Part shown: in pieces, positions 8,279 through 15,780 of the stretch
How the letters are laid out: every line of letters starts with the position of its first letter
How positions within the stretch are numbered: position 1 is the stretch's first letter
Source: Mycolicibacterium komossense
GTDB lineage: Bacteria; Actinomycetota; Actinomycetes; Mycobacteriales; Mycobacteriaceae
NCBI RefSeq assembly: GCF_025822605.1
Contig: NZ_JACKTY010000049.1
Coordinates: 186,001-250,000, forward strand
Length of the DNA: 64,000 nt
Direction: 5' to 3'
Notes under the pieces: generated by a model
The model's database searches: none
The model's input: the letters and a program-made list of their open reading frames with translations, nothing else
What the model was told of the DNA's origin: nothing
Program-made: the position numbers and the translations under genes

Positions 8279-9060
8279 AGGGCCGCTATGTCGCGCTGGG
8301 CAGTTCGATGGCCGCGGGGCCGGGAATCCCACCGAGAGTGGCCGGTTCGCCGTTTCGGGCCGCCCGCTCGGCACGCAATTATCCGCATCTGATCGCGCGG
8401 GTGCTCGAGCTGGATCTCGTCGATGTCACCTACTCGGGTGCGACGACCCTCAACCTCCTGGACGAACCGCAGAACGGCACACCGCCGCAGATCGACACAC
8501 TCGACGGGACGGAGTCCCTGGTCACCATCACCATCGGCGGTAATGACGTCGGGTATGTGCCCGCGCTGATGGCCGCGGCGCTGCCGCGTGCGGTGCGCCG
8601 ACTCCCGTTGGTGGGCCCCAGAATCCGGTCCGCGCTCGACCCGGTCGCCCGTGATCAGGCGCTGAGCCTGGTCGGGGATGCGCTGAGCACCGTCGGCAAC
8701 GAGGTCCGCCGCCGGGCCCCGCTGGCGCGGGTGGTATTCGTCGACTACCTGACGCTGTTGCCGCCGGCCGATACGCCGGCGCCACCGCTGACCGCCGAGG
8801 AAGCCGACCTCGGTCGCCACATCGCGGACGAATTGGCAGAGATCACCGCCTCGGTGGCAGCTGAAACCGGTTGTGAGATCGCCCGCGCCAGCCGGGCCAG
8901 TCGCGACCACCACGCCTGGTCGACGGAGCCGTGGGCAGAAGGCGCGGGGAGCGCCGTGGCGGCGCTGCTCAATCGGGGGCCCGCGCCGTTTCATCCCAAC
9001 GCGGCCGGGATGCGGGCTGTTGCAGACCTGGTGGTCGAGCTGCTCAGGCCAGATCAATGA
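8275..9060 (+). CDS. SGNH/GDSL-family hydrolase
   Basis: 261-aa cytoplasmic-looking SGNH hydrolase (no signal peptide). Block I is ALGSSMAAGPG with the nucleophile Ser near residue 10; block III is TIGGNDVGY; the C-terminal PFHPNAAGM holds the catalytic His. It is probably an esterase or lipase of unknown substrate. GTG at 8275 is chosen because it overlaps the thiG stop by 4 nt and begins the conserved VKGRYVALGSS; upstream in-frame codons lie wholly inside thiG. Its position as fourth gene of the thi operon is a matter of spacing, and no thiamine role is known to me. Confidence 0.85.
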   Translation: MKGRYVALGSSMAAGPGIPPRVAGSPFRAARSARNYPHLIARVLELDLVDVTYSGATTLNLLDEPQNGTPPQIDTLDGTESLVTITIGGNDVGYVPALMAAALPRAVRRLPLVGPRIRSALDPVARDQALSLVGDALSTVGNEVRRRAPLARVVFVDYLTLLPPADTPAPPLTAEEADLGRHIADELAEITASVAAETGCEIARASRASRDHHAWSTEPWAEGAGSAVAALLNRGPAPFHPNAAGMRAVADLVVELLRPDQ

Positions 9061-9565
9061 GTTTGCGAACCGAATTGAGGTTGCGGCCGGTGCCCTGCAC
9101 GCCCAGTGCTCGTGCGATGGCCTTCGCGTTCAGATCGGAGCGGCCCGCGCCGTTGTCGTAACGGATGTGCAGGTCCGCACCGATCACCGCGAACTCGTCG
9201 CCCCCGAAGTCCATGGCATGAAAATCTTTGGCGGCCTTGGTAGCTGGTTTGCCTGTCAGGAAGTACACGTAGGAGAAGCGATCCTCGACGACCTCGAACG
9301 GATGTCTGTCCAGCGCCGACTGCAGCTGTGCGGGCGTGCGGCTGATGACCTCGCGGAAGAACCCGTACGTCTCTTTGATCGCGGCTTCGAGTGCGCGGTC
9401 GAAGTCCGCGGGCCGGCCCGGGGGCGTGCACAGCAGGTTGCCCGAGGCGATATACGTCGACACGTCCCCGGCGCCCAGCTCGGTCGCCAGGGCGCGCAAT
9501 TCGGCCATCGGGAGCTTCGCCCCGCCTACGTTCACGGCTCTGATGAACACCACTCGCCTCGCCAT
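9044..9565 (-). CDS. DUF1697 family protein
   Basis: 173-aa protein of the DUF1697 family (function unknown). The N-terminal MARRVVFIRAVNVGG, then LPMAELRALATELG and YIASGNLLC are the family hallmark. The frame is open to 9601 but ATG at 9565 begins the conserved region. Its end overlaps the end of the SGNH gene by 17 bp on the opposite strand. No catalytic motif can be assigned. Confidence 0.85.
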   Translation of the reverse strand: MARRVVFIRAVNVGGAKLPMAELRALATELGAGDVSTYIASGNLLCTPPGRPADFDRALEAAIKETYGFFREVISRTPAQLQSALDRHPFEVVEDRFSYVYFLTGKPATKAAKDFHAMDFGGDEFAVIGADLHIRYDNGAGRSDLNAKAIARALGVQGTGRNLNSVRKLIDLA

Positions 9566-9628
9566 GGTCTCAGTGTCGCCGCTTGGGCCGACGGACACCA
9601 CCGCCTTGGTGGCGGTGGCGTCCGCCGG

Positions 9629-10318
9629 TCACTCGTCGGGATCCGACTCGGTGGGCGCGCCGGTGTCGCGGACCGACAGTGTGACGCGCGAACCGTACGG
9701 GACCGCCTGGATCAGCTTCAGCTGAGCCAGCGCCGGATACGCGTCCAGCATGCGACCGGCGTTGGCCAGCGCACGCAGTGCCGCGGTCTCTGCCCGAGCC
9801 GCTTCCAGCCGAGCGGCGCCGCGCGCCTTCGCGGTGACCAGTTCCATTGCTGCCGAACGGATCTCGCTCGAGACGATGACGTCCTTGACGAATACCTCCC
9901 GGACCTCGATACCGTTGCGCGCACCGGCTGCCTGGGCGGCGGCCAGCAATGCGGCCCCGTCGATCCGGTCGTTGCGCCGCATCACATCCTCGACGGTGGC
10001 ACCGGAAACGTGGTCGCGCAGGGCAATCTGCACGGCCAGGTACACCGCCGACACCGGGTCGGCGGCGTTCTCGGTGAACGTCACCGGGTCGGTCACGGCG
10101 ACCCGTAGCGCGGCGGTCACCCGCAGCGCCACCGCGTCGGCGGTCAGCACCTCCTGCGGTGACAGCGCGAACAGCCGCTCACGCATCTCGACGAACGCCG
10201 TCGTCACCTCGCCGAACAGTCGGTGCCTGCCCGGAGGGAGGACGCGCTCGACCTTGCCGTCGCGGTACACCAGCGCGCACTGGCCGACCTGCACGGTCAG
10301 CCGGGTAAACATGGACAT
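9629..10318 (-). CDS. SPFH/slipin-type band-7 protein
   Basis: 229-aa protein with an SPFH (stomatin/prohibitin) domain: LPPGRHRLFG, EVLTADAVALRVTAALRVAVTDP, AVQIALRDHVSGATVEDVMR and VFVKDVIVSSEIRSAAMELVTAKARGAARLEAARAE (cut here; helical Ala/Glu-rich coiled-coil). No obvious transmembrane helix precedes the domain, unlike most slipins. ATG at 10318 has an excellent Shine-Dalgarno (GGAAGGAGAA, minus strand). The frame continues to 10948 but that part is antisense to lpqL and its leader. Membrane microdomain scaffolding is inferred only from the family. Confidence 0.82.
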   Translation of the reverse strand: MSMFTRLTVQVGQCALVYRDGKVERVLPPGRHRLFGEVTTAFVEMRERLFALSPQEVLTADAVALRVTAALRVAVTDPVTFTENAADPVSAVYLAVQIALRDHVSGATVEDVMRRNDRIDGAALLAAAQAAGARNGIEVREVFVKDVIVSSEIRSAAMELVTAKARGAARLEAARAETAALRALANAGRMLDAYPALAQLKLIQAVPYGSRVTLSVRDTGAPTESDPDE

Positions 10319-10639
10319 CGTCGTTCTTCTCCTTCCGGATTGGGTAGCGGTACCAGGGATGCCGCCGCCGGGGCACGCGCACCGGCGGGGTGTCACGCAT
10401 CCGGACGAGCACGCGCACACCGCAAAGCCGGTGAACAGCCAATCCCGGGGGCGGTATCTGTTGGTAGTGAGGACTCGAACCTCAGGGTCGTCAGACCTTT
10501 GCCATCGGTTCCGGGGCAATGCACAGAAGTGATCACGGTAACCCGCTGCACCTGTTTCCCGTGTGGAACCGGAGACAGGATGCCAGTGCGGCAAAGGTCT
10601 CCGCAATCGATTTATGCCCTGATGGTTAAGGTGGGCACA
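10319..10639. other. 321-bp divergent intergenic region with nested inverted repeats
   Basis: No gene is supported here. It separates the minus-strand slipin gene from plus-strand lpqL. It holds a 5-bp stem/7-nt loop hairpin TGAGG-ACTCGAA-CCTCA that looks like a tRNA T-arm, and long-range inverted arms AGACCTTTGCC (10493-10503) / GGCAAAGGTCT (10590-10600) that enclose GGTTCC (10507-10512) / GGAACC (10565-10570). A TAAGGT -10-like hexamer is at 10627-10632. A structured leader RNA is possible, but no known family is recognised. Confidence 0.5.
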
Positions 10640-12148
10640 ATGCGGCGCACAACACTGGCCAAAGTCGGCATCCTCACCGTGGTGAGCATCCTCGCCGCCT
10701 GCGACAAGGCGGCACCGACTCAGTCGACGGCGTCGTCCACTGCGGTGGCGCCCGAGGCCGGCAGGTACGCCGATTCCCTGCGCCAACAGGTCACCACCGA
10801 CGCGATGATGACGCACCTGCAGAAGTTGCAGGACATCGCCAACGCCAACAACGGCACCCGCGCGGTCGGTACGCCCGGTTTCGATGCCAGCGTTGACTAC
10901 GTGGCAGGTGAGCTGCGCGCCAAGGGATTCGACGTGCAAACCCCGCAATTCGACGTCAAGGTCTTCGAATCCGATCCCGGGACGGTCACCCTCGACGGCA
11001 CGGCATTCGTCGCTCGTGCCCTGGAGTACAGCCTGGGCACACCGGCCGATGGCGTGACCGCGCCCCTGGTGCCGGCGCGGGTGGACGACACCCCCGGCTG
11101 TTCGCCCTCGGATTACGACGGCTTGCCGGTCACGGGGGCGGCGGTGCTGGTCGACCGCGGGGTCTGTCCGTTCTCGCAGAAGCTGGATGCGGCGACGCAG
11201 CGCGGTGCGGTGGCGCTGATCGTCGCCGACAACGTCGACGAAAAGGTCATGGGCGGCACCCTTGGCGAGACCACCGCCGTCAAGATCCCGACGGTCAGCG
11301 TGACCAAAGCCGATGGCGCACAGCTACGGGCGAAACCGGGGACCGTCACTCTCAGAATCAATGCCAACGTCCGAAATATTGCTGCGCGCAACGTGATCGC
11401 GCAGACCAAGACAGGATCCGCGGATAACGTCGTGATGGCTGGTGCTCATCTCGACAGTGTCCCCGAGGGGCCGGGAATCAACGACAACGGCTCGGGAGTG
11501 GCGGCTGTGCTGGAAACCGCGCTGCAGATGGGTGCCTCACCACAGGTGCAGAACGCGGTGCGGTTCGGGTTCTGGGGCGCCGAGGAACTCGGCACGGTTG
11601 GCTCCGAGAAGTACATCGAATCCCTGAACGAGGACCAGCTCCGCGATATCGCGCTCTACCTGAACTTCGACATGCTGGCCTCGCCGAATCCGGGCTATTT
11701 CACCTACGACGGTGATCAGTCGATGGCACCGCGGCGCGGCGCGCCCGCCACGCGGGTCCCCGAGGGGGCCGCGGGGATAGAACGGACGTTGGTCGCCTAC
11801 CTGAAGGCGGCGGGAAAGCCGGCGCAGGACACCTCCTTCGACGGGCGTTCCGACTACGACGGTTTCACCAAGGCCGGGATTCCGTCGGGCGGGCTGTTCG
11901 CCGGCGCCGAGGAAGACATGACCGCCGATCAGGCCGAACTGTGGGGCGGCACCGCCGGGAAGCCGTTCGATCCGAACTACCACCAGGCCACCGACACGAT
12001 CGAACACATCGACAAAACCGCCCTCGGTATCCAGGGTTCCGGGGTCGGGTATGCGGTGGGGCTCTACGCGCAGGATCTCGGTGGCCGTAATGGCATCCCG
12101 GTGCGGGAGGACCGAACCCGACACATCGTGACAGCGTCGCAACCGTGA
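10640..12148 (+). CDS. lpqL: M28-family aminopeptidase lipoprotein LpqL
   Basis: 502-aa exported lipoprotein: signal peptide with lipobox LAAC (Cys21), an M28 zinc aminopeptidase fold and an inserted PA (protease-associated) domain (about 130-235, VLVDRGVCPFSQK). Zinc ligands as expected for the family: His270 in GAHLDS, Asp in NDNGSG, Glu pair in WGAEELG, Asp in LNFDM, and His448 in NYHQATDT. ATG at 10640 is chosen because the signal peptide starts there and TAAGGT (10627-10632) ends 7 nt upstream, consistent with leaderless transcription; AAGGTGG could alternatively act as a weak ribosome-binding site. It is followed by a tandem paralogue. Confidence 0.93.
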   Translation: MRRTTLAKVGILTVVSILAACDKAAPTQSTASSTAVAPEAGRYADSLRQQVTTDAMMTHLQKLQDIANANNGTRAVGTPGFDASVDYVAGELRAKGFDVQTPQFDVKVFESDPGTVTLDGTAFVARALEYSLGTPADGVTAPLVPARVDDTPGCSPSDYDGLPVTGAAVLVDRGVCPFSQKLDAATQRGAVALIVADNVDEKVMGGTLGETTAVKIPTVSVTKADGAQLRAKPGTVTLRINANVRNIAARNVIAQTKTGSADNVVMAGAHLDSVPEGPGINDNGSGVAAVLETALQMGASPQVQNAVRFGFWGAEELGTVGSEKYIESLNEDQLRDIALYLNFDMLASPNPGYFTYDGDQSMAPRRGAPATRVPEGAAGIERTLVAYLKAAGKPAQDTSFDGRSDYDGFTKAGIPSGGLFAGAEEDMTADQAELWGGTAGKPFDPNYHQATDTIEHIDKTALGIQGSGVGYAVGLYAQDLGGRNGIPVREDRTRHIVTASQP

Positions 12149-12204
12149 CCTTGCAGCAGGGCGGTTCGTCGGCCGTCCGCTGTGCGCGCAGCTAGCCTGT
12201 TCGC

Positions 12205-13683
12205 GTGAGGCGGCATCGGCTAGCGGCGGTATTTTTCCTGATGGTTCTGCTCGCGGCGTGCTCGTCACGCCCGACGGAGCAGCCGGCTCCTGAGCCGGTC
12301 CGGGCACATGACCTGGCGTCGAAGGTGACCATCGACGGGATGGTCACGCACCTGCAGAAGCTGCAGGAGATCGCCGACGCCAACGGTGGTACCCGCGACG
12401 ACGGCACGCCGGGCTTCGCAGCCAGCGTCGACTATATCGTCAAAGCATTGCGGGACAAGGGCTTCGATGTTCAGACACCGGAGTTCGCCCGCCTGCAGAC
12501 CGTCACGCCGGGGAAGCCCGCACTGACGGTGGGTGGGCGCAACTATCAGGTCGATCAGGCGTCGCTCTTACTGCAGACGCCGATCGGCGGGCTCACCGGT
12601 GCGGTGCTCAAACCGACGAAGCCGGCGGGCTGCTCGGCCGCCGACTACGGAACGGCCGCGCCGCCCAGGGGTGGGATTGCCGTGGTCGACGACACCGGCT
12701 GCTCGATCGTCGACAAGCAGAATGCTGCCGTTGCCAAGGGGGCGGCTGCGCTGGTGGTGGTCAGCGCGGGCGGCCGAAATGGCAGTCCGGCAGGACTTTT
12801 CGTGCGGGGCTATTACGAGAATCTCAAGATCCCGGTGGCTGTGGCCGGCAATGACACCGGTGCGGTGCTGCGTCGGGCGAGCTCGCCGGTGAAGCTCGTC
12901 CTCGATACCAAGACCGTCAAAGTGCTGTCGCGAAACGTGTTGGCCCAGACCAAGACCGGCTCCACCAAGAATGTGGTGATGGTCGGCGCGCACCTGGACA
13001 GCGGGTTCAGCGGGCCGGGTATCAACGACAACGAGTCCGGTGTCGCCGCGGAGTTGGAGACCGCGCTGCAGCTCGGGCCGTCGCCGAACGTGACCAACGC
13101 GGTGCGGTTCGCCTTCTGGGGTGCCGAGGAGAAGGGGATCGGTGGATCGCTCGATTACGTATTCGGACTCAACCGCGACGAGCTCAACGAGATCGCGCTC
13201 TACCTCAACTTCGACATGCTCGGTTCGCCCAACGCCGGGTACTTCACCTACGACGGCGATCAGTCCGGTCCGGCCAGTCCCGATGTCAGCGCGGACGAAG
13301 TCCCGATCGGTTCCGCCGGAGTGGAGCGCACGCTGGCCGGTTACCTGAATCTGGCGGGTAAGCGGCCGGCCGACATGCCGCTGGTGGCCGGGGTGGACTA
13401 CAGCCCGTTTCTGACCGCCGGGGTGCCGATCGGCGGGATGACGTCGGGTGCGGCGCAGCTGAAGACCAACGCCCAGGCTCGACTGTGGGGCGGTCGGCCC
13501 GCTGTGCCGTTCGACCCGAACTACCGCACCCCTCGGGACACCCTGGCGGCGCTGAACCGCGATGCCCTCTCGGTGATGGGTGCGGGGGTGGCGTTCGCCG
13601 TAGGGACATACGCGGCTTCCATCGAGGGCGTAAACGGGGTGCCCGCGTTCGAACTTCGGCACCGCGCCGCGATGGGGCCGTAG
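12205..13683 (+). CDS. LpqL paralogue, M28-type lipoprotein lacking one zinc-ligand histidine
   Basis: 492-aa lipoprotein (lipobox LAAC, Cys19) collinear with LpqL over its whole length, including a PA-like insert and the repeated phrase VTHLQKLQEIADAN. GAHLDS (His263), NDNESG, WGAEEKG and LNFDM are kept. The last zinc-ligand motif, NYHQATDT in LpqL, is NYRTPRDT here, so the His is Arg441. That predicts weak or no aminopeptidase activity, or altered metal binding. GTG at 12205 follows TAGCCT (12193-12198) by 6 nt, with no Shine-Dalgarno: probably leaderless and transcribed independently of lpqL, 56 bp away. H37Rv has lpqM after lpqL; this is a different, M28-type gene. Confidence 0.88.
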   Translation: MRRHRLAAVFFLMVLLAACSSRPTEQPAPEPVRAHDLASKVTIDGMVTHLQKLQEIADANGGTRDDGTPGFAASVDYIVKALRDKGFDVQTPEFARLQTVTPGKPALTVGGRNYQVDQASLLLQTPIGGLTGAVLKPTKPAGCSAADYGTAAPPRGGIAVVDDTGCSIVDKQNAAVAKGAAALVVVSAGGRNGSPAGLFVRGYYENLKIPVAVAGNDTGAVLRRASSPVKLVLDTKTVKVLSRNVLAQTKTGSTKNVVMVGAHLDSGFSGPGINDNESGVAAELETALQLGPSPNVTNAVRFAFWGAEEKGIGGSLDYVFGLNRDELNEIALYLNFDMLGSPNAGYFTYDGDQSGPASPDVSADEVPIGSAGVERTLAGYLNLAGKRPADMPLVAGVDYSPFLTAGVPIGGMTSGAAQLKTNAQARLWGGRPAVPFDPNYRTPRDTLAALNRDALSVMGAGVAFAVGTYAASIEGVNGVPAFELRHRAAMGP

Positions 13684-13705
13684 TCAGGTCGGCCGGTACG
13701 ACGAG

Positions 13706-13732
13706 TTATCCACAGTTGGAGTTTCATCCACA
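13706..13732 (+). promoter_or_regulatory. Two DnaA-box-like 9-mers upstream of the HNH gene
   Basis: TTATCCACA (13706-13714) is an exact DnaA-box consensus and TCATCCACA (13724-13732) differs by one base. They are direct repeats 18 bp apart and sit 23 bp upstream of the SOS box. A role in DnaA binding is inference. Confidence 0.4.
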
Positions 13733-13754
13733 ATAGGGGCGTCCGACCTGGGCA

Positions 13755-13770
13755 TAGAACACGTGTTCGA
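13755..13770 (+). promoter_or_regulatory. LexA-type SOS box
   Basis: TAGAACACGTGTTCGA matches the mycobacterial SOS box TCGAAC-N4-GTTCGA at all defined positions but one. It contains the 12-bp palindrome GAACACGTGTTC. It ends one base before the TAGCTT -10 hexamer (13772-13777), so LexA bound here would block RNA polymerase. Confidence 0.8.
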
Positions 13771-13771
13771 A

Positions 13772-13777
13772 TAGCTT
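13772..13777 (+). promoter_or_regulatory. -10 element (TAGCTT) of the HNH endonuclease gene
   Basis: TAGCTT ends 6 nt before the ATG at 13784, with no Shine-Dalgarno in between. It fits a leaderless, LexA-controlled transcript. Confidence 0.6.
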
Positions 13778-13783
13778 TGGGGC

Positions 13784-15148
13784 ATGGATTCGGTGTCGGT
13801 TCGTGAGCAGGCGAGTGCTGCTCTGGATGCGGTGGAGGCTGCGTATGCGGTGCTGGCCGACACGTCCACCGATGGGGTGGGGGCGCAGTTCCGGATGGAG
13901 ATGGCGGTCCGGTTGGAAGCGGTGGCGCGGCGTCATCTGAGTTTGTCGTATCGGATGGTGGGGGAGATCTGTGATCCGTCGGACGGGCCGGCACGGCGTG
14001 GGGTGAAGGCCCGGTTGGCGCGGGAGTTGCGGGTTAATCGCTCGGAGGTGGATCGGCGGGCCAGGTTGGCGGCGCGGCTTCGGGGGCGCCGGGTCGGTTT
14101 GGGCGCGGAGGTGACGGAGCCGGAGCTGCCGCGGCTGGCCAAGGCGGTGCGTGAGGGTTTGGTGGGGGAGTCGCATATCAGTGAGGTGTGCAAAGCCCTG
14201 GATGCGCTACCGAGGTGGGTGTCACCGGTCCAGAAGAAATGGGCCGAGCGGCAACTCGTCCAGCACGCTGTGGTTCAGGATCCGGCGTTTGTGGCCGTGG
14301 TGGGGAAGGCGGTCAATGACCGCATCAATCCTGACGGTGTCTTCGATGAGCGCGACCGCCAAGCCCAGCGCGACCTGAGGCTGGGGCCGCAGGGCCCGGA
14401 CGGGATGAGCAAGATCTCGGGCAGGTTGACCCCGGAGGCGCGGGCTTATGTCGAAGCCGTCCAGGCCGCGGTCCGGCCCGGCCACCACCTCCCCGGCGCG
14501 GAGCAGAGTGTGGTTGATGCGGCGACGGATTCCCGGTCGGCGGGGCAGCGCTCCCATGATGGGTTGGTGTGGGGGCTGCGGACCGCGCTGGAGTCGGGCA
14601 GTCTGGGGCAGCATCGGGGGATTGCGGTGACGGTGATCGCGACGACCACGGTGGCGGATCTGGAGCAGGCAGCGCACGCGATGGTCGACCCTGAGGTGCC
14701 GATGCCGCCGCCGGCGACGACGGGGGGCGGGTCACAACTGCCGATGCGGGATCTGATCGCGATGGCCGCGCGGGGTTCACGGCATTATTTGGCGGTATTC
14801 GATGGGCATTCGAACCGGCCACTGTATCTGGGCCGATCGCAGCGGATCGCGACGGCCGATCAGCGGGTCATCTGTTATGCCCGCGATCGCGGGTGCACCC
14901 GCCCGGGGTGCACCGTGCCGGGGTATCAGTGCGAGGTTCACCACGCGCCGGGCTGGCACCTCGACGGCGCGACTGACGCCGACAAGATGTTCTTCGCGTG
15001 TGGCCCGGACAACCACGCCGAAGCCGTTGGCGACTACACCACCACTGTCACCGACGAAGGTCGCCTCGGCTGGAGTGAGGGCACCGGCCCACCCCGGATC
15101 AATCGGGTCCACCACCGCGAAGAGCTTCTGGGAGAAGACGACCCATGA
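13784..15148 (+). CDS. DUF222/HNH endonuclease of the 13E12 repeat family
   Basis: 454-aa protein with an N-terminal DUF222 helical domain (about 1-300) and a C-terminal HNH nuclease module: RDRGCTRPGCTVPGYQCEVHH (cut) with the CxxxxC pair and His-His, then DGATDADKM and a late PDNHAEA. This is the mycobacterial REP13E12 family, multicopy in many species and a known integration target for phiRv1-type prophages in M. tuberculosis. Several M. tuberculosis copies are DNA-damage inducible, which agrees with the SOS box here. The reading frame is intact. It opens a block not found in the H37Rv gene order. Confidence 0.9.
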   Translation: MDSVSVREQASAALDAVEAAYAVLADTSTDGVGAQFRMEMAVRLEAVARRHLSLSYRMVGEICDPSDGPARRGVKARLARELRVNRSEVDRRARLAARLRGRRVGLGAEVTEPELPRLAKAVREGLVGESHISEVCKALDALPRWVSPVQKKWAERQLVQHAVVQDPAFVAVVGKAVNDRINPDGVFDERDRQAQRDLRLGPQGPDGMSKISGRLTPEARAYVEAVQAAVRPGHHLPGAEQSVVDAATDSRSAGQRSHDGLVWGLRTALESGSLGQHRGIAVTVIATTTVADLEQAAHAMVDPEVPMPPPATTGGGSQLPMRDLIAMAARGSRHYLAVFDGHSNRPLYLGRSQRIATADQRVICYARDRGCTRPGCTVPGYQCEVHHAPGWHLDGATDADKMFFACGPDNHAEAVGDYTTTVTDEGRLGWSEGTGPPRINRVHHREELLGEDDP

Positions 15149-15153
15149 CGGCG

Positions 15154-15771
15154 TCAGGTACCGGCGTGCTTGGTCCACGTCACGGAATAGCGCCAGAGCA
15201 GGTGCCTGCGGAATCGAGATCCAGGCAGCTTCTCGGCGGTGATGCGGCGCATCTCGGCGTAGCTCGGTGCGGTCTGCACCGTCGGCGACGGGTGCTCCCA
15301 GTAGGTTCTGTTTCGCAGATAGGCCTTGTGCGCCACCGCACCGGCGATATCGAAGGGTGCATCGCGAAGCGGTGTGCCGCCGGCGAGACCGAGGATGGCT
15401 ATTACTCCGCCAGGTCGCAGCAGTCGGCGCATTCGAGCCAGGGCGGCAGGCGCGTCCAAGTGGTGCAGCGTGGCAATCGAGGTGATGACGTCGAAAGAGT
15501 CGTCCTCGAACGGATAGGTCAGGAAGTCTGCGAGCAGATACTCGGGGGTGGGACCTCCGGTTTGTGCGATGGCCTGGTCGATGCTGGCTTGGTGGGTGTC
15601 GATACCCAGCACTGCCGGTATGGATCGAGCCAGTTCACGGGCGAACATGCCTTCGCCGCAGCCGACGTCGAGCGCCGATTGTGCCTGTGCGGGAAGCGCA
15701 TCCAACAGTCGCGAATGGTAGTGGATGTTGTGGTTCCAGCGCCTGTCCGGGACTTGAGGGTCGTACCTCAT
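15154..15771 (-). CDS. Class I SAM-dependent methyltransferase
   Basis: 205-aa methyltransferase. Motif I is ALDVGCGEGMFA (about 33-44), followed by GIDTHQASI, LADFLTYPFEDDSFDVITS and LLRPGGVIAILGL, the standard class I order. The C-terminal TYWEHPSPTVQTAPSYAE belongs to the UbiE/Methyltransf_11 type. The substrate is unknown. It converges on the HNH gene with a 5-bp gap. ATG at 15771 is the only good start; no clear Shine-Dalgarno precedes it. Confidence 0.85.
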   Translation of the reverse strand: MRYDPQVPDRRWNHNIHYHSRLLDALPAQAQSALDVGCGEGMFARELARSIPAVLGIDTHQASIDQAIAQTGGPTPEYLLADFLTYPFEDDSFDVITSIATLHHLDAPAALARMRRLLRPGGVIAILGLAGGTPLRDAPFDIAGAVAHKAYLRNRTYWEHPSPTVQTAPSYAEMRRITAEKLPGSRFRRHLLWRYSVTWTKHAGT

Positions 15772-15780
15772 CTCTCAGTA

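Noticed and set aside
10463..10490. tRNA gene suggested by a perfect T-arm-like stem-loop (minus-strand sense)
   Set aside because: No acceptor stem, anticodon stem or D-arm can be paired around it at the right distances.
13784..15148. Prophage or integrative element at the 13E12 gene
   Set aside because: The HNH frame is intact and no integrase, excisionase or att duplication is visible nearby.
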